The position numbers and the translations under genes are program-made. From positions 512,019 through 576,018 of the forward strand of contig VZRZ01002444.1 of the NCBI GenBank assembly GCA_013398175.1: DNA of 64,000 bases, read 5' to 3'. Below, in pieces: positions 35,528-47,084 of this stretch. The DNA comes from Climacteris rufus. Its lineage: Eukaryota > Chordata > Aves > Passeriformes > Climacteridae. Under the pieces are notes generated by a model. That model was not told the origin of the DNA and made no database searches. It saw only the letters and a list, made by a program, of their open reading frames with translations. Every line of letters starts with the position of its first letter. The first letter of the stretch is position 1.

Positions 35528-35577
35528 TTGGAAATAGATGATCTTTAAGGTCCCTTTTAATCCAAATCATTCTATGA
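35528..35577 (+). mobile_element. CR1 LINE fragment (extreme 3' end)
   Basis: The text tggaaatagatgatctttaa, ggtcccttttaatccaaatc, attctatgag is the sense 3' end of CR1, ending in one copy of the ATTCTATG terminal repeat. Only about 50 bases remain, so the copy was severely 5'-truncated. It lies on the + strand, opposite to its neighbour at 36882. Confidence 0.85.
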
Positions 35578-35977
35578 GAACTCCCCAAATGCTGGCTGAT
35601 GGTGTTTTTCCATGGCACTGGTGGCTGTGGGTGCAAGGATGCTGTTTCTATGCTGTGGGCACAGGAAACCTCTGTCCCAGCACAACATCCCCGTGCCCAG
35701 GACCGGGCTTTGGGAAATTCCATAACTACCAGGACCTGGACAGCCCAGTTCTGCAAAATCCTTTTTCCTCTCATGGCACTTTCTCCATCTGTATTGAATG
35801 GCAGAGCTATGAATATTCAGGAGACAAATGTGTTAAAAATTGGTGACATTTCCAGGATTGGCTCGCACTAGCCAGAGAACGTCATTCACAGTAATTACAA
35901 ATAAAATCCACAGACCTTCACAGATGACAACAAATCCAAATGGCCTTTTTGCACAGTGAAAATATTAGCCTTAACAC

Positions 35978-35994
35978 TTTTTTTTTTTTTTTTT
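35978..35994. repeat. T17 homopolymer
   Basis: An uninterrupted run of 17 T (equivalently a minus-strand A tail) precedes an AT-rich block. No retrotransposed gene body is recognisable on either side. Confidence 0.9.
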
Positions 35995-36169
35995 AAATAT
36001 CTTCCAACCAGTTGCTGCTTTCACAGGCACCTCTGAGAGAGCTGATTTGGGGAAAATTTCTCCTGTCACAGCGGCGTTTGCTGCCTTGTACAGAAAGCGA
36101 ATAGCAAATTTTTTTGCCTCCCTCTCATTTGAGAGTTTTCTTGGTAGGGATGGAACCACGAAACAGAAG

Positions 36170-36560
36170 GCCGCCTAAATGAAATTATTAACCCAGAGAA
36201 ACCACTAAAGGAACTTGATTAATTTGCCAAGTAACAGAGCCCGGTTTGTTCTTTTAGGCAACACATCTTAAAGTAATTGAATCACCCCTTGAAAAAAAAA
36301 ACAGTAGATGATTGAGCCCTGAGGTACACTCGTTCACTATCCTTAATAAATCTCTCTTTATGAAGGAGGTAGTATGCTTTTCTCATCAGAAACCTGTTAA
36401 TTTTTTTCTCCTTTAAGTAATTGAATACAAAGTTCAAAATCCATCTGCAGCATCCTTCAAGAAAAAAAAAAATCAAAGGTTTATCTCCTGCTTCATCTCA
36501 GCAAGTTAATTATGCTCTCATAATTGAGTTAAACCAGCAGGTTATTAAAAATACCACAGG
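36170..36560. promoter_or_regulatory. Candidate enhancer-like element, many homeodomain cores
   Basis: An AT-rich block holds aatgaaattattaaccc, cttgattaatttgcc, aagtaattgaat twice (36271-36282 and 36415-36426), aaacctgttaattttt, gcaagttaattatgc and cataattgagtt. The exact 12-base duplicate 144 bases apart is notable because the rest of the two copies differs. There is no coherent open frame and no transposon text. It is probably regulatory, but conservation is not testable here. Confidence 0.42.
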
Positions 36561-36881
36561 ATAATAATTTTTTTTTTAATGAAGCCCCAAATCTTTGGCA
36601 GAACCAAGTATCCCAAGACCTGGATTGTGCCCTGAATGCTGCAGGAGGAGCCCAAGATGGACCATGCCAGCCTTTTTCTAGGTAAAAAAAAGTGACTGAG
36701 GTGGTTTTATTCCTCCTTTTTCGGAAGCAGGAGGATGGGCCCATCACCAGCTGTGGTATCATAGTCTCAGCCAGAGCTGCAGAGCTGCTGGGCACATCCA
36801 CAGGCACATCCACGGCCTGAAGACAACAGTGCACCTCTCCTTCAGGTCAAGACAAACAGGTCTGGCCACACAGGCTCCCAT

Positions 36882-37385
36882 CATAGAATGGAATCACTGA
36901 TCCACAGAATGGGTTGGGCTGGAAGGGACCTTAAACCTCATCTCATCCAACCCCCTGCCATGGGCAGGGACAGCTTCCACTATCCCCGGTTGCTCCAAGT
37001 CCCATTCAGCTTGGCCTTGGACACTTCCAGGGATGGGGCGGCCACAGCTTCTCTGGGCAACCTGTGCCAGGGCCTCACCACCCTCTGAGTAAAGAATTTC
37101 TTCCTAATATCTAATCCAACCCTGCCCTCTTTCAGTTTGAAGCCATTCCCCCCTGTCCTCTTACTCCAGGGCTTTGCCCAAAGTCCTTCTCCAGCTCTCT
37201 TGGAGCCCCTTCAGGCACTGGAATGGGCTCTAAGTTCTCCCCAAAGTCTTCTCCAGCCTGAACAACCCCAACTCTCACTGCCTGTCCTCATAGGAAAGGT
37301 GTTTCAGCATCTTTGTGGCCATGACTGAGATATCTTTGACTTTTCTCCAAGAAACCTACGTTGAGCTTTGTTATGCCCTGGGATG
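36882..37385 (-). mobile_element. CR1 LINE copy, about 500 bp, 3' portion
   Basis: Read on +, it opens with catagaat (one terminal repeat unit), then gggttgggctggaagggacc, ccccctgccatgggcaggga, cttggacacttccaggga, cagcttctctgggcaacctg, aaagaatttcttcctaatat, tttcagtttgaagccattcc, ccttctccagctctcttgga, cagcctgaacaaccccaact and cctgtcctcataggaaaggt. This is the CR1 3' region in uninterrupted order, antisense on +. It covers the 3' UTR and probably the very end of the reverse-transcriptase ORF. The left edge is sharp, and the right edge fades near 37,350-37,390. It is the longest transposon in the window and non-autonomous. Confidence 0.95.
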
Positions 37386-37390
37386 GAGGA

Positions 37391-40300
37391 GGAACCCCCA
37401 ATGCTCCACCACGATGTGCATGGTGCTTCTACATCAAGTGTATTTCTAATCAGCATTTCACTTCAAATATTACCCATTCAACTAATTCTACTAATTCTAG
37501 GGAATTACAGAAATAATTGCTATTTTCCAATAGACACAGGACTGCCTCTCGAGACAGAAAAAAAAAATAAGGAAAAAAAATTCAATGAAGTACTGTTTAA
37601 GGAAAGTCAAAATAAGCTATTTCCATCTCCTCATTTGCAATTAACTTCAGAGCATAACACAGTGGGAGGTGGTTCATGGAAAAAGTACAACTTCTTTGTA
37701 ATCCTCCCTCCTTTTAAGTGGAGAGATCAGCAGAGATGGATGCACCTTGCCAGCTGCAGTCACCCTGTCCTGTCCAGGCTGCCTGCCACCAGGGAGAGGG
37801 AAGGGCAGGAGAGCTGCCAGCCCCACGCTGTGTCCCTGTGTTGTTGCCCTGGCTGGGTAATGTGCCAGTGGCTGGGCTTTCCCTGATTGCACATGGTCAC
37901 CCACCAGCACCATTGTGGTCCTGTGTGAGAAGTTTCATCTCCATCCTCATCTCCATCCCTATCTGAATGCAGATCCCACACCACAGCTCCCAAGAGACAC
38001 CTTCCCAAAGCAGAGGGAAGAAAGGGACATGAAGCTGATAGCCTGGAAGAGGAAGCATCTTCTCCAGGAAGAACAGGAGCTGATGCTTATTGGGTTAGAG
38101 TTGGCAGAGTGAGCACAGAGTGGGGTGGCAGAATGGAGTCACCCTCACTGGGCTGCCTTAAAGAAGAGCTGCCTGTTACCATAATCTGCCATATTTTTTT
38201 TTTTAATGCAAAAACACCTAAGTCACAATTTTCCCATAGCAATGTCCTTTCCTTCTTCCCCACCAATGACAGTACTGCTGCAAAAAGGGGATGGCCCAAC
38301 AGCACATCCTTCCCTGGACAGCTCTGGGTATCCAGCAGGATGTTTGCTCAGTGGGGCACTTTGACCCCACTCTGCCTTGCACCAGCCCTGCTTCACCTCA
38401 AAACACCTCTCTCCTTATGGGTGTTTCTGCCACATTCCCAAACAACCCAGGCCAAGCAACGGTTTGGGGGCAAGAGGGACCTGAAAGAGCCGGTTCCCCT
38501 GCATTGTCTGGCAGGGCTGGGAGCTCTTCCCTGCTCTCCATGCAAATGTTCCCTAGAGGAGGAGGCTCAGAACCAGCCATGCACTGCCTGGGAACCTCCT
38601 GCCAGTGTCTGCCCAGGGCCAGAGAATCCAGACTGCGAGGAGAGTGTCCATCATGTGCCTTGTCTGACTTTTGGCTCATGGGTTGATTGCAAACCAGCCA
38701 GAGAGTACAACGTGCTGCACAGAGGCTGGGGCTGTTAGCAGAGCCAGCACCCAGCCGTGCCCTGAATCCCAGCCCTGCTGCAATCAAGAGCAGAAAGCTG
38801 CTGCCACTGCAGGATCCATCCTCAGACTCCCTCCAGTGCCTGCTGACCTTTGCTGGAGAGGAGGGTGCTCTGTCCTCCAGCAAACACTTCTCATCCTTTG
38901 CCCTACAACATTAAAAGCACCACTGACGTGGTGGCCTGCTGATTGTGCATTAAATATTCACCTACATGATACTTCCTTTGAAGAATTCTCCTTTTAACTG
39001 TTCTATTTTCATCGCTGTCCTCATCTCTCCGTAACGCTCCATCTTCTGCTTAAGTGTCATCTTCAGATTTTGTTCCCAATTAATATTTCTATGGCAACTG
39101 CATTTAATTTTGAAGTGGTAGCACTCGCTCTGCATAGGGACCAGAGCCTCCTCCCTGCCTCACAGCTCTGTGCCTGTGGTGGACATTTATGCTGCTGTGT
39201 TTGGTTTCAAAAGCCATGCTCCTCTGGAGCATCTACACCCACTGCACAACCTCAGTGCCCCTGCCCTCTTGGTGCCAGCCTGGGCACAGCCAGCAGGTTG
39301 GTCCAGGCAAGACTGAGCTCAAGTTCATCTATCATCTTGTGATCCCTCATCATCAAGGGCCTGTATTTGCTACAGCACAGGGTAAAGCACGAATTTTTGG
39401 GAAACACACTCAGTAGGATCAAGACACACATGGTACACCCAGGGGAGTAGCTGGGACCTAGGCAGGACAGGAACACACTGTGAAACAAGAAGTGGTTGGG
39501 AATGCAGCAGGTGACAGAAAGAATTGCTGTGTTTGGAAATCCAGCCTTCACCCATGTCCAGCTCCAGATGATGACAAGTGCTGGCTGGAGAGTTTTGCCC
39601 CTGAGCTGTGAACCCAGTGATGGGGTGCAGACACCTCCCTGGTTCCTGCAGCCACCAGGTACCCCCCAAAGCGATGGGAAAGGCACCCACTCATGTTCCC
39701 ATATGGGTTTCCTCCTCATTCAAAAGGTAGAAGCAATCCTTGAAGGTGGAAACAATCCATGAAGATGACCACCAGCAGCAGGACAGGGCCACCCTCCACC
39801 TCAGTGCCACAGAGTGCACAGGACCCTCCCTTATGAGAAGACAAAAATGGGCATGGAGCAGTTAAAATAAGCCTGGGTTATGGCCTGGAATGAGAAGTAT
39901 TTGTGTGCTGGTTTCCCTGACACGGCTGCCTTTGGTCTGGCTGAAACCTTGCAGGCATCTCTGGAATGACAGAAATGCTGCACGTCCTGTTCCCGGGGTT
40001 CTGCAGCCTCAGCACAGCCCGGCTGGTTTGTTCGGAGGAACCTGTCCCGGATGGGCCTGGAGGGCTGGCAGCCCGACAGATGTACAGCTGGGCTACTGCA
40101 TGTATAACACAGGAGTTTGGGGATTCAGCTGTACAAATCCACCTTCAAAATAATTTTGTTCTGACCCAACAGCTCTGTTGTCACCAATGCCCTCCCGGGC
40201 ACTGTAAAAGCATCTCCTCTTCATGGATGGTGACAATGTGTGCACAGAGGTTCCTCTGCCACATCACGGCTTGGTTCCCTTTGCTGTGTGAAGATTGTTC

Positions 40301-41300
40301 TCCACAGCAGCTGGGGGCACCTCTGCAGTTGCACTATCTCTGACATTGGATGTTTTTGTGCTTCTTTTCTTCACAAAACATCCTGGATGCCCCCAGGGGA
40401 CATCCTGGGGGTTTGCTCTGGTTTTGGCCTGGTGTTTGAAGTTGGCATCCAGCTTTCTAATCCCAGACTCCATTCCCTGCAAAGTGTCCAGCTGAATTCC
40501 TGCCTCCACCCAGAGCCTGCCATGCAGCTGGGATGTCCTCCCACCTGCTGTCCCTACCGTGCCACTGCCACCCAACAAAGTGCCACCAGCAGCACAAGTG
40601 CACCCACCTTAGGTTTGGTTTTCCAAGAGCTCCCAGACAAGCTCTGCTCACAATATCTGCATTATTCCTCATTCAAATGAGGGAACCACAGAAAAATGTA
40701 ATTTTGGAAGCTGAGTAACTTAACTCCCCGCAGCTGTGCCTTGGGCTGGGCTCCAGCTGCCTGGACGCCCACAGGGCTCCTCCACACTCACACAAGCACC
40801 AGATTCCTCATGAAATTCCCTTCCCAGGATGGGCAGTTACTGTGAATGAAATTCGGGACTTGGATTTCTTTCCTCACCCAGTTGGGCTGCCCTGTGGTGG
40901 TGGCATGAGCAGGTTTTTTTATGGAGCTCTCCACTGAAGGCAACGCTCCTCACCACTGCCCTTCCCCAAAGATGCTGTTACCCAGCTGAGCTGGGGGAGG
41001 AACACATTCCCCACTCCATGCTGGTTAGGCTGTTTTTCCCCACCCATCCCTGCACCACCAGGCAGAGAGACGTCTTCAAAGCCCGTGCCAAGATGTTGGC
41101 TGTGGGTCTGACCTCACTCCTCCTGTGAAATAATTCCTATTGCAATGACACACTGACACCCTACCCCAAACCAACCCCTGCCATTGCAAGGCTCCATGTG
41201 CCCGGGAGACAAGCAGGACACAGTCAGGGACAGCATTTATGGAGGGCAGGGCAGGGTCACCCCTCCTACACGAGTCCCTGTCTCCTCCCTCTCATTCTGC
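37391..41300. other. Non-coding DNA, no gene recognised
   Basis: No exon is recognised. The 209-codon + frame at 38109-38738 and frames at 39252-39719 (-) and 40240-40680 (+) lack domains. An 11-T run sits at 38194-38204. The AT-rich segment 38900-39120 could be regulatory. Confidence 0.6.
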
Positions 41301-41820
41301 AGCGAAGCCGGGAGCTCTGTGCCGCAATTGCCACTGTCCCTGCAACACTAAGTGTCCTTCTCTTCACATTACTCGGCTCGGCGGTGAGGAGCTCCCGGAG
41401 CAGCGAGCGCTCTCCAGCTCCGGGCCCGGGGAGGGCTGTCCGTGCCTCCCTGCGGCTGCCGGGCGGGCTGGGGGCCGGACACCGCCCCAGCCCCGGGGCT
41501 GGGGAACGGGGCAGGGAATGAGGCTGGGAACGGGGCAGGGAACGGGGCGGGGAACGGGGCTGGGAACGGGGCAGGGAAGGAGGCAGGGAACGGGACAGGG
41601 AACGGGACAGGGAAGGAGGCAGGGAACGGGACAGGGAACCGGGCAGGGAACGAGCCACAGCGCCCTTTCCCCGTCGCCTCTCATTAGCTGGAAGGGACTG
41701 TTCGTACAGCTCGCTGGGCCGGGAGCTCACCGGGTCCCGGCACCCAAGGTCACCTCGGATGCAGCGCCGGGCTCGGTATCCGGACATCGCCCCGCATGCA
41801 CCGGGAGGGCGAACACAGGG
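41300..41820. promoter_or_regulatory. Second CpG-rich island
   Basis: CpG density is high at 41,300-41,500 (ctcggctcggcggtgagga, ggagcagcgagcgctctcc, ccgggcccgggga) and again at 41,690-41,820 (gctgggccgggagctcacc, gcagcgccgggctcggtat), around a tandem repeat. A donor-like GCG|GTGAGG (+) lies near 41,380 and CCG|GTGAGC (-) near 41,727, so either strand could hold a short first exon. No coding sequence is recognisable. It may be an alternative or orphan promoter, a lncRNA start, or only a GC-rich repeat locus. Confidence 0.5.
41495..41651. repeat. 12-bp GC-rich minisatellite, about 13 units
   Basis: Units follow ggggcagggaac with small changes. Examples are 41532-41543, 41544-41555, 41556-41567, 41568-41579, and on to 41640-41651, with exact 12-base spacing after a 13-base first unit. 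Two units ending in aag (41568-41579 and 41604-41615) are each followed by a gaggcagggaac unit, giving a 36-bp higher-order period. The + strand has repeated G3-G4 runs, so G-quadruplexes are likely. Because 12 is a multiple of 3, the array is open in several frames (GAGN/GTGN repeats on +, PCPV-like on -), which explains the long frames crossing it without implying a protein. Confidence 0.96.
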
Positions 41821-44449
41821 AACTCATTGCTGCCGTGAAGTGTTTGTCTGGTCTGTTTTCAGCTGTGATCCATCCCTTCCGAGCTTCCCCATGCGTCCCT
41901 ACCCTGACATCTCCGCTCCAGTTCATACGTGGATGACCACGGCCGCAGCTTCCCCGCCCAGCAGCCCAGCACCAGCCCGATGTCCCAGGGCTGGGTTTCT
42001 ACCTCCCAGCTGCTCCCGTGGGTTTATCAGGGCTTGGGAGCGCTGTGATGCCTGGCTCTGCGCCCAAGGCTGATGGAGGCTGTGCTACAGGAAACCCACT
42101 TAACAACCAAGGCACCTCCACAAATCAGTCTGACCCCTGTAGGTTTGTCTCGCCGGCTGAAGGACTCCGCACTGTCCCGGTGAGCATTCGGGGATGGTAA
42201 ATTACAGGTGAGCTCAGAAAATGCAGCTCATGCACCGAAACCTTCATTTCTGCCTGCCCCGGCCATGGAACACAGCACCAATAATAACAGGCACCGGCTT
42301 TCTCTTTAACCTGAGATCTTTACGAGTGATCAGCAAATTCGAGAGGCCAATTAAGGAAAATCAGCACTTCATTAGCTTCCTGAAATGCAGTCACCGCTGG
42401 AACAGGAGACAGCAGAGCTCAGCACAGTGCTAACCCTCAGCAAAATGCAGAGGAGAAAAACGCTCCAGTCACTGTGGGCTACAGAGAGGGAGAATTCGTG
42501 GTGCCCTATGGAGTCACCACGCACAGGACTGTTGGATCAGCAGCTGGGAGCCTCTCCCTTGCAGGACAGGGATCCCAGGGCCCTGCCAGCTCCCAGGCTG
42601 CAGACCAGCTTGTTTGATGGTGTAAAATTCTTCCCTAGCAGTTGTGCAGGCTGGCTCCTTACAATGTGTGAGCTCATTCTCCATCCCACTTCCAAACCAC
42701 TGTGCCATGACCCCACTGCTGGGTCCTAGCAGAGCTGTGATTACACCAGCGCCTATCCCAGCACCCAGCTCCAGGCATCAGGAAGTCCATCTTCCCTGGC
42801 AGATGAAAGGGAAAACCGTGAGGTTAAGAGTTGGCAGTGATGTGAGATACGTCTCCTCTCCCTGCATCCCTTCCCTGGGTTATGGAATGCTTTGTTTTTT
42901 AAGACAGCCTTGCGAAAGCAGCATGAAAATTTAATCGCCCCGGCACAAAATTCAATAGCTGCTCTTCACACGCACTTCACTGCGATTTATTCTCCTGCTA
43001 AAGGCTTCACACTCACCATCCACTTACGGCAGCTCATCTGTCCCAGGGAAAAGCAGGGACCCCACCACCCCAGCCATTCCCACAGCCAGTCCAGGGGCTT
43101 TGGCTCTGGCTCCTCTGGGATGTGCTAGTCCTCCACAGCAGCTGCAGTGCCACACAGGGTACAGGGATTTTAGGTGCAAAGAGCTTTTTACACCTCTGTG
43201 AACATTACTGTGAGCACAGTGAGGGTCCAGGAGCATCATAGACTGACCCAGAGCAGTGATATTTCCTGGGCAGGAATCCCTGCAAGGCCCCATACATTGC
43301 TCCCAGCCTGCCTTGAGCTCCAAGGAAAAATTTATCTATGGAAACTGAACATGAGTGATGAGACACCCAGTGCTGCAAGCGATGGGCTTTGGCTTTTTAC
43401 CCTTCCCCTGGACTTGTGCTCAAGGAAAACCACGACATTTATCAGGAGAATATCCTCCAGTTAAAACTAGAGACCCTGATTCTGTTAACAATTTGGCAAT
43501 GAATTAATGACATTTTCCAGTGGAAAAGAAATTGCAAAACTCTCCCGGGAGCTTCTGATTCGACCCAAACAATCTGTCAAGTCGAGCCGACTGGAGCCTG
43601 CCCGCTCAGCAGCTCGTGTGGCTCTGAGCTCATCCCCAGCCCAAGGAGCAATAAATAAAAAAGCAGGAGGATGACAGCAGATGCCAGGGATGAGTTGGGG
43701 TCTCTGGCTCCATGGATACCCCTCAGCAAGAAGAGCTGAGGGGGTGGACATTCAGATTTTCAGGAGCTTAGTGCTTTGGATGATGAGTTCCTTTAAATAT
43801 CAAGAATATTGATTTTTGTTAAATATCAAGAATAATAAATATTCCTTAAAATATCAATGAATCCCCTGGTAAGGGTGGAGGTGCCCCAGTCCTTCCAAAC
43901 CTGGAGCACAGCACCTCAAATTCCAGCCCCACTCACCGAGTCACTCTGCTTCAGCACGGACATCCCTGGCCATTGTATATCAAGAAAGAAAAGATGCTTA
44001 AAGCGACTAATAGCTGGAGCTAAAGGAGAGATTATCATTATCCAAATTGCCTGCTCCTCAGAGAGAGCTGGGCAAACTTCCAGGGATGCAATGGAACTCA
44101 TTTCCCTGGGCAGCTGGGGGATGCTCTGTGCCCCACTAAGCAGGACGGCTGTGCAGCAGTACCGAGGTGGAGGGGTGAAGGGCTGAGGACCCTTGAGTGT
44201 TACCCAGGGTAACACTTCACAGGATCTCCACAAAGCAGGAGACACCCTGGGAGAGGCTCAGAAGAGGGTTGGGGCTCATTGCAATTCCCCAGCAGCATCT
44301 TGGTTGCATTAGGATGGAGTGTGAGCTCACGGGTGCTGTGCAGCTGAATGCTCATCTTATAAACAGGGAGATAAATGCTCATTTCTTGGGAAGATCCGCT
44401 GCTGTGTCACTCCCCACATCCTGAGTCCCCTGATTTACAGTTAGAAAGT
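41821..44449. other. Non-coding DNA with several enhancer-like patches
   Basis: No exon is recognised. AT-rich patches that retain CpGs lie at about 42265-42400 (accaataataacaggc, gaggccaattaaggaaaa), 42895-43030 (gaaaatttaatcgcccc, actgcgatttattctcc) and 43480-43620 (tgttaacaatttggcaatga, atgacattttccagtgg, gtcaagtcgagccgactgg). Each is about 130 bases and is separated by GC-rich spacer. An imperfect repeat at 43795-43860 is listed separately. Confidence 0.5.
43795..43860. repeat. Imperfect tandem repeat of AAATATCAAGAAT
   Basis: The motif aaatatcaagaat appears as ttaaatatcaagaatattg, ttaaatatcaagaataata and, decayed, ttaaaatatcaatgaatc. Spacing is roughly 25-37 bases. It is a small local duplication in AT-rich DNA. 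Confidence 0.75.
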
Positions 44450-44612
44450 TTGCCTTGACTGTGCTCAGAATCATTAAGCTACAAACCATAGACTAATTAT
44501 GGGGCCCTGGGCAAAAACATTAATCCAAAGAGCATAAAATTATAATGACTTTCTTGGCATAATTAGCCCAAACAAGATAAACAGTCCAAATAGCAACCGC
44601 AGCTTGGGCACA
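44450..44612. promoter_or_regulatory. Strong candidate enhancer-like conserved element
   Basis: In about 160 bases there are aatcattaagctac, gactaattatgggg, acattaatccaaag, aaaattataatgac, gcataattagccc and caagataaacagtcc (forkhead/GATA-like), closing with agcaaccgcagc. ATTA cores recur about every 20-25 bases. The block has sharp contrast with GC-rich flanks. Both sides are non-coding. It is one of the best enhancer candidates here on texture alone. Confidence 0.45.
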
Positions 44613-46970
44613 TTTGCAGTCCCAGCTCAACCCACTGCACGGCTGCAGGATGGTGGTGGGGAGCAGTGGGAGATGTCCTGAGGGCAGGGTGGGCAGGGAG
44701 CATCACTGACCAGCCCCACACTGCCCATCTGAGGTTGATGAGCCTGGTGTGGAGGCATCACAGGGCAGCAGGGATGTTCCCATCTCTCCCACCAGGCAGA
44801 GCTGCCCCATGGTCCATCAATTCCCCAGCCACCGTGGGGACCAAACTCAGCTCACCATCAGGGATGCAGGGAGGATGCTGCCACTGCCACCACAACTCCC
44901 TCCATCCCTCCTGCCAAACCACTGCATGTCCTCAGGGACACCCCAGCATCACCTGGACCAAAACTCCATCACATCAAGGCAGGCAGGGCTCTCTCAGGTC
45001 TGCCAAAGCTGGGAGAAATCACTCATCCCTGTGCCTCTTCCCAGTGCCAAGGGGCCAGTGACCGAGTCCCAGGGCCCAGGGAAGTGGCCTCAGGCAGGGT
45101 CAGAGGAGCCCTTTCCAAAAGCACAGCTCAAGTGTGCTTTATCTGCTTCTTTATTTATTTATTGCTGACTGGGAAGTGCAACACAAAAGCTAATTATTTG
45201 ATAAAAGCTTTGGGCAGGGTATTAATGAGCCAGACTTCTAAGCAGATTTCTAAACCTCTTTTCTGTCTCCGCCTGCAGATCAGAGCTGGCTGTGTCAGAG
45301 TGGGTTGGGAAACACAGGGCCCCTTTCACGTGTGACTGTGGCTCACCCTGCATGGCACAGGGACAGGCATGCCAAGCCTCCACTGTAGCACCAAAGGGCT
45401 CTTATCCCTTTTTTCTCCCTCCTGGAGAAACACTGGTTATTCCTAGTTCCAGGGGCAGAAATAAGAGAGTTGGAAGATGATGGGCAGCAATTCAGCAACA
45501 GAGCATCAATCAGCATCTCCATCCCAGACCCTGTTAGGAGGTTTAAAACTGTTCATACCCTCACAACAAGACAAGCCTTTGGACTCATTATGTCCCTGTT
45601 TCCTAAAGCCTTATTTTGCCAGACTTTCCAGAAGGCAAAAAGAGCCATCTTGATGCTGGCAGCCCCTCTGATGTGCCCAAACTTGGGTACAAGCAGAAGT
45701 CCCCCTGCAGCTCAGAGCCTGCAGTGGGACAGGGAACACACAGAGACACTTTCCAATCCAGAAAACTCCACTTTGACACCTGACAGACCTCCCCTGTGGC
45801 TGGGCCAGTGTGGCATTCCTCATCCTGCCTCCCCTCTGCCCCCAGCACCCACCGGCTTTATGGGCACCAGTTGAGCCATTCCCCAGTGACCTGCTGTTAA
45901 ATCCAGCTGTAAATCCCAGCTTCCAGTTCATTTTTGCCGTTCCAGGCAACACCCTCAAGATGCAACATTGCTCATATTTGTGGCCACACTCAGAAAAAAG
46001 GTCAGACCAAAAGCATGTGGCTGGAAATGCCATGGAGGGGATCCCACCCCTCCTCCCCAGACTCTCAGGGTGCTCCTCAGCCCACAGCCGGTGTCAAAGC
46101 CCACCAGCGAGCCTCAGGTCTGGCTTTTGATGGGAAAATTGGATAAATCCATCTCTTTTTTTCCTGCCAGTTCATCTCTGTGTGGGGCTGCCCTTGTGGC
46201 AAACCCACCTCCCACCCACTCAAGGCAATGAAATCACTCAAACATTTTGAAAACAGCATGTTAGCTGGAAAATTTTGCAACCACAGTATAATGGAGACTA
46301 TCTCTGGGCAAGCAAGAGATTAGGAAGATAAATGACATCGATAAAGGACATTTTAACCCAAAGCAATTTTAAATCAATGCAAATGGGAGATTTTTTTGCA
46401 GGCAGATGTGCAGGTGCTGGGGCTGCCCACAAGGCAGGGTTTGGCCATGGGGGCTTCAGGGGGAATGTTGGCCATTGCTTCTGGGCTGCTGGAGGGGTTG
46501 GAATGGTTCCCTCCTGGCAGCACAACCAGTCAGCCAAAAATGGCTCTTACACTGGAATATTTATTGGCTGAGTAATTTTAATTTTCTGTTAATTGGGAAA
46601 ATTCTGTTGAAATTTAATGTGTCTTGAACCAGCAACCATTTCAAATAAGGGAGTACAACTGCACTTACACTGAACCAAGGCACTGCTTGTGAGCAAAGTG
46701 CATCTTCTAAGTGTGGAAATGCTTATTTGTCCCAGCAATTACACCACCATCAACACAAAAATCAATGTGTGTGCACATGCTCTCCCTCCCATCTGTGCCT
46801 ATAAAGTTCCCCACAGGGACACCCACCCAACAGCTTCCACACACCACCACTCCTCCTTTTTTCAGTCAAACTTCAGGGTTTTTTTAGGACGTGACATATG
46901 AAAGAGGAGTGCCAATGAAGGGGGTTAGCAACATGAAAAGCCAATTCCAGATCCTGTGAGCACAATGAAT
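44613..46970. other. Non-coding DNA, no gene recognised
   Basis: No exon or transposon is seen. A short AT-rich patch at about 45140-45240 (tttatttatttattgctg, ctaattatttgataaaagc) and another at 46320-46390 resemble regulatory fragments. Frames such as 44666-45061 (+) and 45470-45874 (+) have no recognised domain. Confidence 0.6.
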
Positions 46971-46978
46971 TGCTCTTT

Positions 46979-47044
46979 AAAAAAAAAAAAAAAAATCTAA
47001 TCAAGAACTTTTCCTTTCTTCCCTTTTTTCTGTTTTTTTTTTTT
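46979..47044. repeat. A17 and T12 runs in inverted arrangement
   Basis: A run of 17 A (46979-46995) is followed 37 bases later by a run of 12 T (47033-47044), with pyrimidine-rich text between. On a single strand these can pair as a simple A/T hairpin. This looks like low-complexity DNA and not a mobile element. Confidence 0.85.
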
Positions 47045-47084
47045 AACCAAGGACGACATGTGATGTGTATAGTCTCAAAAGGAG

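Noticed and set aside
38460..38500. Loose similarity to CR1 (gcaagagggacctgaaagag)
   Set aside because: The match does not extend on either side, so it is probably chance.
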